Source of the DNA: an uncultured Verrucomicrobia subdivision 3 bacterium
GTDB taxonomy: Bacteria; Verrucomicrobiota; Verrucomicrobiia; Limisphaerales; UBA11358
Assembly: GCA_903911825.1 (NCBI GenBank)
Contig: CAIWFB010000121.1
Location: 1-35,735 of the forward strand
Direction: 5' to 3'
DNA length: 35,735 bases
Position numbers and translations under genes: made by a program. Of this stretch, positions 31,300 to 35,735 are shown in pieces. The notes under the pieces are model-generated. The model did not search any database and was not told where the DNA came from. It was given only the letters and a program-made list of their open reading frames with translations. Positions within the stretch are counted from its first letter, which is position 1, and every line of letters starts with the position of its first letter.

Positions 31300-31755
31300 T
31301 TAACGTCCCTTCGTCCACTTCATCGTGGCCTGCTTCATTTCGCGGTCGGAATCGCGCTTCTTGATGTCATCGCGCTTGTCGAAATCCTGCTTACCTTTGC
31401 CGACGCCGATAGAAACTTTCACTTTGCCGTTCTTCCAATAGAACGACAGCGGGAAGAGCGCATTACCCTTCACCGACGCCAGTTCATACAGCTTGCGGAT
31501 TTCCGACTTGTGCAACAGCAATTTGCGCGGCGCTTTCAGCGCGTGATTGTGAATATTGCCGTGCGAATATTCGTCAATGTGCACGTTGTAGAGCCAAGCT
31601 TCTTCCTTTTCCACCCGCGCGAACGCATCGGCGATCTGACCTTTGCCCGCGCGCAATGACTTCACCTCCGTGCCGTGCAGCACGATGCCCGCCTCGAAGG
31701 TTTCAAGGATGAAATAGTCTCGCTTGGCTTTGTGGTTGGTGACGATGTCGGCCAT
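31300..31755 (-). CDS. smpB: SsrA-binding protein SmpB (151 aa)
   Basis: SmpB binds tmRNA and brings it to stalled ribosomes for trans-translation. Family features are IVTNHKAKRDYFILETFEAGIVLHGTEVKSLRAGKG, split as NHKAKRDYFI, GIVLHGTEVKSLRAG, then YNVHIDEYSHGN, RKLLLHKSEIRKL, and the basic C-terminal tail GKGKQDFDKRDDIKKRDSDRE. The ATG at 31755 (MADIVTNHK) is preferred because 13 residues upstream are unconserved. The ssrA RNA gene itself was not seen in the window. It is downstream of the omega-like subunit gene, from which it is separated by a terminator. Confidence 0.96.
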   Translation of the reverse strand: MADIVTNHKAKRDYFILETFEAGIVLHGTEVKSLRAGKGQIADAFARVEKEEAWLYNVHIDEYSHGNIHNHALKAPRKLLLHKSEIRKLYELASVKGNALFPLSFYWKNGKVKVSIGVGKGKQDFDKRDDIKKRDSDREMKQATMKWTKGR

Positions 31756-31795
31756 GAAAAATTCTTCCGCGCAGCTTACGCCAATTTTAACCAAT

Positions 31796-31826
31796 AAAAA
31801 AGCCGGAAGAATAAATCCTCCGGCTT
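31796..31826 (-). terminator. Terminator downstream of the omega-like subunit gene
   Basis: On the minus strand an 8-bp GC-rich stem (31819-31826 with 31800-31807), extended past one mismatch, is followed by a T run (A run at 31796-31800 on the plus strand). Confidence 0.85.
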
Positions 31827-31847
31827 CGTGAAATTTTGACGCGCGGC

Positions 31848-32102
31848 TTAGTGCTTCTTGCGCTTTTTGGGAATCAAACGAACCGCCGCAACTTCCGCCG
31901 GCAATTCCCAGCCCATCTTGTTCTCGATGATTTCCGTCAACGCAATATCCGCGAGCCCCATGCTGGCCGGCACGTCCACGAGCGGACGTCCCAGACCGCC
32001 ACCGCCCTGATTGAGCTGGCGCACACGGCGGGAAACGATGTTGATGAGCACATTCGGGGCGCCCACTTTTTCTAAAGCTTTTTTGCAGAGGTCAGCGTTC
32101 AT
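31848..32102 (-). CDS. rpoZ: RNA polymerase Rpb6/omega-like subunit (84 aa)
   Basis: A small protein with the omega/Rpb6 core: APNVLINIVSRRVRQLNQGG (the INxVSRRVRQL helix) followed by GRPLVDVPASMGLADIALTEIIENKMGWEL, where DIALxEI and xxKM are conserved, and a basic tail ending KKRKKH. Omega assists assembly of the beta' subunit. The call rests on motif and length; divergence from proteobacterial omega is as expected for the PVC group. It is divergent from the prenyl synthase gene with a 154-base gap that holds a 14-base palindrome. Confidence 0.82.
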   Translation of the reverse strand: MNADLCKKALEKVGAPNVLINIVSRRVRQLNQGGGGLGRPLVDVPASMGLADIALTEIIENKMGWELPAEVAAVRLIPKKRKKH

Positions 32103-32181
32103 TTTTGTCTCTTATCGAGCGGGTCAGGATAACGAACTAACGTCCCCGGGCAATACAAAAATTCCCGTTCCGACGACTGTT

Positions 32182-32195
32182 GGTGACTTGTCACC
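32182..32195. promoter_or_regulatory. Perfect 14-base palindrome in the rpoZ/ispA divergent region
   Basis: GGTGACTTGTCACC is a 6-2-6 perfect dyad, 61 bases upstream of the prenyl synthase start. It has the size of a repressor half-site pair, but no regulator is known. Confidence 0.4.
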
Positions 32196-32256
32196 CCATC
32201 ATTTCAAATAAAACCTTCAAATTTCCGGCCAATTCCGGCATTTTCTCCGCCTAATT

Positions 32257-33159
32257 ATGGCCGCCACCACCAAGCCCTTCGTCCTGAACCAATTTCTCAC
32301 CACTCGCACCGACGCCGTCAACGTCGCGCTCGACCAATTTCTCCCCAGCGAAAAAACCAAGCCCGCCACCATCCACAAGGCCATGCGCTACTCGCTGTTC
32401 GCCGGGGGCAAGCGGACGCGGCCCGCCGTGCTGCTCGCCGCCGCTGCGGCCTGTGGCGGCACGGAAAAAGCCGCCATGCCCCTTGCCTGCGCCGTGGAAT
32501 GCATCCACACCTATTCGCTCATCCACGACGATTTGCCCGCGATGGATAACGACGATTATCGGCGCGGTAAACTTACAAATCATAAAGTTTTTGGCGAAGG
32601 CATCGCCGTGCTCGCGGGCGACGCCTTGCTCACGCAAGCCTTCGAGATCGCCGCGCAGGCCAAGAGCTGGCCGCGCTACTCGCATCAGGATTTGATTTTG
32701 GAAATCGCCAAAGCCTCTGGTTCCCTGCAACTCGTCGGTGGCCAAGTCGCCGACCTCGAAGGTGAAAATAAAAAACTTACCGTCGCCGAACTACGCTACA
32801 TCCACGAACGCAAGACCAGCGCCCTGCTCTGTTGCTCCGTGCGCCTCGGCGGTATGAGCGCCAACTGCACGCCCGCGCAACTCCAAGCCCTCACCGACTT
32901 CGGTTACAATGTCGGCCTCGCGTTCCAAGTCATTGACGACATTCTCGACGTCACCCAGACCAGCGAACAACTCGGCAAGACCGCGGGCAAAGACGTGGCC
33001 GTGCAAAAAGCCACTTATCCGTCCATCGTCGGCTTGGAAAAATCACGGAAAATCGCCACCCAACTCACGGACAAAGCCTTCGCCGCGCTGAACATTTTCA
33101 AAGGCCGCGCCGTTGCGCTAGAAGCGTTGGCGGAATTTCTGTTGAAGCGGGATAAATAG
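32257..33159 (+). CDS. ispA: Polyprenyl (farnesyl/geranylgeranyl) diphosphate synthase (300 aa)
   Basis: Condenses isopentenyl diphosphate with allylic diphosphates. Features are FAGGKRTRPAVLL, the first Asp-rich motif HDDLPAMDNDDYRRG (DDxxxxD at 91-97), GGQVADLEGE, the KT pair ERKTSALL, and the second Asp-rich motif FQVIDDILD (227-231) with GKTAGKD. The first motif with the two-residue insert between the Asp pairs and the 300-aa length fit the bacterial short-chain group (IspA). The residues before the first motif, CIHTYSLIH, keep Tyr, a size typical of farnesyl or geranylgeranyl products; chain length remains uncertain. The stop is TAG and a hairpin follows. Confidence 0.93.
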   Translation: MAATTKPFVLNQFLTTRTDAVNVALDQFLPSEKTKPATIHKAMRYSLFAGGKRTRPAVLLAAAAACGGTEKAAMPLACAVECIHTYSLIHDDLPAMDNDDYRRGKLTNHKVFGEGIAVLAGDALLTQAFEIAAQAKSWPRYSHQDLILEIAKASGSLQLVGGQVADLEGENKKLTVAELRYIHERKTSALLCCSVRLGGMSANCTPAQLQALTDFGYNVGLAFQVIDDILDVTQTSEQLGKTAGKDVAVQKATYPSIVGLEKSRKIATQLTDKAFAALNIFKGRAVALEALAEFLLKRDK

Positions 33160-33172
33160 GCGTTCTAGTTAA

Positions 33173-33200
33173 AACAATTTTTGCATCGCCAAAAATTGTT
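33173..33200 (+). terminator. Hairpin downstream of the prenyl synthase gene
   Basis: A perfect 11-bp stem (33173-33183 with 33190-33200) with a 6-base loop lies 14 bases after the stop. It is AT-rich and has no trailing T tract, so intrinsic termination is uncertain. Confidence 0.5.
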
Positions 33201-33246
33201 ACACTCGCCGCTTGCCCGTTTTGACCGAGTGCGTTCTTAATGGAGC

Positions 33247-35735
33247 ATGAATCTCCCCCGCACTCTGCTCCTCGGCGGCGCGCTCGGCGTGGCCGCGTTC
33301 TTCGCGTCCGGCGGCGCCACCCGCGCCGCCGAAGATCCGTTCGCTTGGCCGCCCATCACCGCGCAACAAAAACCGTGGGCCTTCAACTGGTGGATGGGCA
33401 GCGCGGTGGACAAAACCAATCTCACGCACGAACTCGAACGCTACGCCGCCGCCGGCCTCGGCGGCATTCACATCATCCCGATTTACGGAGCAAAGGGTTT
33501 TGAGGATAAATACATCGACTATCTCTCGCCGAAATGGATGGAGATGATGGGCTGGGCCGTGAGCGAAGCGCATCGTCTCGGCATGGGCGTGGACATGACC
33601 ACGGGCAGCGGCTGGTGTTTTGGTGGACCGCAAGTCACGGATGAGGATGCGAATGCTAGTGTCGTCGTGCGGGTGATTGAGGTTGAGAAGGACAAACCAT
33701 TTCAAATGCCAGCCGACTTGAAAGGCGTTCAAGCTCTGGTTGTGTTTTCACCCGATGGAAAAGTCCACGACCTGACAACCTTGGTCGGCAATCCGACCAA
33801 AGATTTCGATTGGTCACCGACGCCCGGTGACAAAATTTACCTTATCTCGCAAAAACCTTCCGGCCAGAAAGTGAAACGCCCCGGCCCCGGCGGCGAAGGC
33901 TGGATGCTTAATCTCATCTATCCGCCCGCGATGGATGATTTCCTCAAGCCCTACACCACCGCGTTCGCAGCTTACGCCGGCCCCAAACCACGCGCCCAAT
34001 ATCATGACTCCTACGAGTATCGCTCCGATTGGTCCCCGACTTTCTTCGCCGATTTTGAGAAGCGCCGTGGCTACAAGTTGCAAACTGAATTACCCGCCCT
34101 CTTCAGCAAAGAAGACAACGAGCACGCCAACCGCGTGAAGTGCGACTACCGCCAAACCGTCAGCGAACTCATGGCCGACTCGCTGACCAAGTGGGTGAAC
34201 TGGTCACATGAACGCGGCTTCATCACGCGCGATCAGGCACACGGATCGCCCGGCAACTGGCTTGATCTCTACGCCACCGCCGACATTCCCGAAACGGAGA
34301 TGTTTCATCTCGACCGCAATAAGTTGATCTCCAAATTCGCGTCGTCCGCCGCGCATGTCACTGGCAAGCCGCTCGTCAGTTCCGAGACCGGCACGTGGAT
34401 CGAGGAACATTTCACCGAGAAACTGTCCGACGTGAAATATCTCTTCGACGACATGTTTCTCTCCGGCATCAACCACATGTTTTATCACGGCTGCATCTAC
34501 TCGCCCGACGAAGCCGGCTGGCCCGGCTGGCATTTTTACGCCTCGCTGGAGATGAACCCGCGCAACTCCATCTGGCGCGACGCCCCCGCGCTCAACGCCT
34601 ACGCCGCGCGCGTGCAATCCGTCCTGCAATCCGGCCAGCCCGACAACGACATCCTACTCTACTACAACGCCGCCGATTTCTGGATGCAACCCGGCGACAA
34701 GCTGCTGCCGCAACTCACCGTCCACGCCCGCGACTGGTTCGAAGGCCAGCCCATCGGCAAGACGGCGAAGGAACTGTGGGATAAAGGTTATGCGTTCGAC
34801 TACATTTCCGACGCGCAATTGAAAACGGCAAAAGTTGTGGACGGAAAAATCCAGATGCCCGGCGGAAAATACCAAGTCATTGTGGTGCCCTTCTGCAAAT
34901 ATATGCCTTTGGAAACCTACAAGAAATTGCTCGCGCTCGCGGAAAATGGTGCGACGGTGATTTTTGAAAATAAAAATCCGATTGGTCTCGGGGTAACCGT
35001 AATTTCTGCAAGCGAAAGGCCGATTGCTTTTTCTGGTGCGAGTCCATCTGACGAAGGGGGAATTGATGCAATGAACTCAATGTTGCCTTCAATATCATCA
35101 TTTGAGGATCACATTTTCGATTTGGGAGGCATGAAATATTTAACGACGGGCAAAGGGTTGATTGAAACTGGTGATTTGCCTCATTGGTTAGCCGGATCTG
35201 TTGAAAGAGAACAAATGGTATTGTCCGATCTTTCCTTCATCCGCCGTTCATTTGACGGTGGCTGGAATTACTTCATTGCCAATCGCTCTGCGACCAAATT
35301 TGATAACTGGCTGTTTCTCGCCCGCGCCGCGAAATCTGTCGTTATCCTTGATCCAACGACCGGCAAGTCTGGTGTCGTTGCGCGGAATAAAGACGGTCAA
35401 ATTCGCTTGCAACTCGCCGCCGGCGAGTCCGTGATCCTCCGCGCCTTCGCCGACAAAAAAGTGGAAGGCCCGGCTTGGAATTATTGGCAAACCAATTGCC
35501 AGCCGGTTGAAATCACCGGCTCGTGGAACGTGAAATTCATGCTCGGCGGCCCGACGCTGCCGGCCGATTTTCAAACCACCAAGCTCGCCTCGTGGACGAC
35601 CTTCCCCGACACGAACACCCAAGCCTTCGCCGGCACCGCGAAATACCAGACTGTATTTGATGCACCGAATGCGGTGGGCAAGCATTTTGAAATCAATCTC
35701 GGCGACGTGCGCCAGAGCGCGCGGGTGCGCGTGAA
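33247..35735 (+). CDS. GH106-like alpha-L-rhamnosidase, partial at right edge (over 829 aa)
   Basis: The frame is open from the ATG at 33247 to the window edge without a stop. A signal peptide (about 1-28, cleavage after TRA) leads to PFAWPPITAQQKPWAFNWWMGSAVDKTNLTHEL, broken here as PWAFNWWMGSAVD and AAGLGGIHIIPIYG, then MGVDMTTGSGWCFGGPQV, the entry of large GH106-type rhamnosidases. Further blocks are DSYEYRSDWSP, ITRDQAHGSPGNWLDLYATADIPETEMF, SSETGTWIEEHF and INHMFYHGCIYSPDEAGWPGW, consistent with the catalytic barrel. Later beta-rich domains follow (SFDGGWNYFIANRS). It would release rhamnose from pectic rhamnogalacturonan or other glycans. A patch at 34981-35220 is AT-richer than the rest of the gene. 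Confidence 0.87.
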   Translation, partial: MNLPRTLLLGGALGVAAFFASGGATRAAEDPFAWPPITAQQKPWAFNWWMGSAVDKTNLTHELERYAAAGLGGIHIIPIYGAKGFEDKYIDYLSPKWMEMMGWAVSEAHRLGMGVDMTTGSGWCFGGPQVTDEDANASVVVRVIEVEKDKPFQMPADLKGVQALVVFSPDGKVHDLTTLVGNPTKDFDWSPTPGDKIYLISQKPSGQKVKRPGPGGEGWMLNLIYPPAMDDFLKPYTTAFAAYAGPKPRAQYHDSYEYRSDWSPTFFADFEKRRGYKLQTELPALFSKEDNEHANRVKCDYRQTVSELMADSLTKWVNWSHERGFITRDQAHGSPGNWLDLYATADIPETEMFHLDRNKLISKFASSAAHVTGKPLVSSETGTWIEEHFTEKLSDVKYLFDDMFLSGINHMFYHGCIYSPDEAGWPGWHFYASLEMNPRNSIWRDAPALNAYAARVQSVLQSGQPDNDILLYYNAADFWMQPGDKLLPQLTVHARDWFEGQPIGKTAKELWDKGYAFDYISDAQLKTAKVVDGKIQMPGGKYQVIVVPFCKYMPLETYKKLLALAENGATVIFENKNPIGLGVTVISASERPIAFSGASPSDEGGIDAMNSMLPSISSFEDHIFDLGGMKYLTTGKGLIETGDLPHWLAGSVEREQMVLSDLSFIRRSFDGGWNYFIANRSATKFDNWLFLARAAKSVVILDPTTGKSGVVARNKDGQIRLQLAAGESVILRAFADKKVEGPAWNYWQTNCQPVEITGSWNVKFMLGGPTLPADFQTTKLASWTTFPDTNTQAFAGTAKYQTVFDAPNAVGKHFEINLGDVRQSARVRV

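Noticed and set aside
33240-33503. 87-codon frame at the start of the rhamnosidase gene
   Set aside because: It is an Arg/His-rich shadow in a different frame. The frame from 33247 encodes a signal peptide and a continuous enzyme to the edge.

Overview
The window looks like chromosomal DNA of a free-living, GC-rich member of the Verrucomicrobiota (Pedosphaera/Limisphaerales-like). This is inferred from gene content: Chlamydia-OmcB-like cysteine-containing DUF11 surface proteins, pectin-degrading enzymes, an Rpb6/omega-like RNA polymerase subunit, few visible Shine-Dalgarno sites, several GTG/TTG starts, and short sigma-factor and pseudopilin operons. No rRNA, tRNA, phage, transposase or CRISPR array was seen. 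Coding density is very high and no gap exceeds 300 bases.

Layout. 1-133 (minus) is the 5' end of carB, interrupted by an in-frame TAG at codon 28. 421-3837 (plus) holds two DUF11 surface proteins sharing a C-terminal module, followed by a lipoprotein. 3858-7485 (minus) runs family II pyrophosphatase, LysM protein, ruvB, Pmp3-like peptide. 7582-10203 is a convergent pectinolysis pair (GH28 and PL10) around a bidirectional terminator; a diacylglycerol-kinase-like gene lies upstream of PL10. 11221-15629 has a membrane-anchored GrpE-like protein facing addA. 15740-17655 carries a small lipoprotein, ribD and riboflavin synthase. 17733-19248 is an ornithine-lipid acyltransferase pair (olsB, olsA). 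19258-20461 has a DEDD exonuclease and a thioredoxin-like protein.

20708-26319 is the most unusual block. It contains an ECF sigma factor, a small membrane protein (possible anti-sigma), GspE-like ATPase, two GspF-like proteins, three consecutive minor pseudopilin-like proteins in GspI-GspJ-GspK order (the last reduced to 76 residues) and a small membrane protein. Most junctions are ATGA overlaps, so it is almost certainly one operon. It has no secretin, major pseudopilin, GspL/M or prepilin peptidase in the window.

26327-27619 holds gmhA and a standalone CoaB-like gene, divergent. 27632-30797 (minus) is an ABC-exporter-like membrane protein, a YtrA-type GntR regulator and a DUF6159-like membrane protein. 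30945-32102 has rpmB, smpB and an omega-like subunit. 32257-33159 is a short-chain prenyl diphosphate synthase. From 33247 a GH106-like alpha-L-rhamnosidase runs off the right edge. With GH28 and PL10 this suggests use of pectin and rhamnogalacturonan.

Coordinates and motifs were read by eye; family names rest on motif recognition, not database searches.
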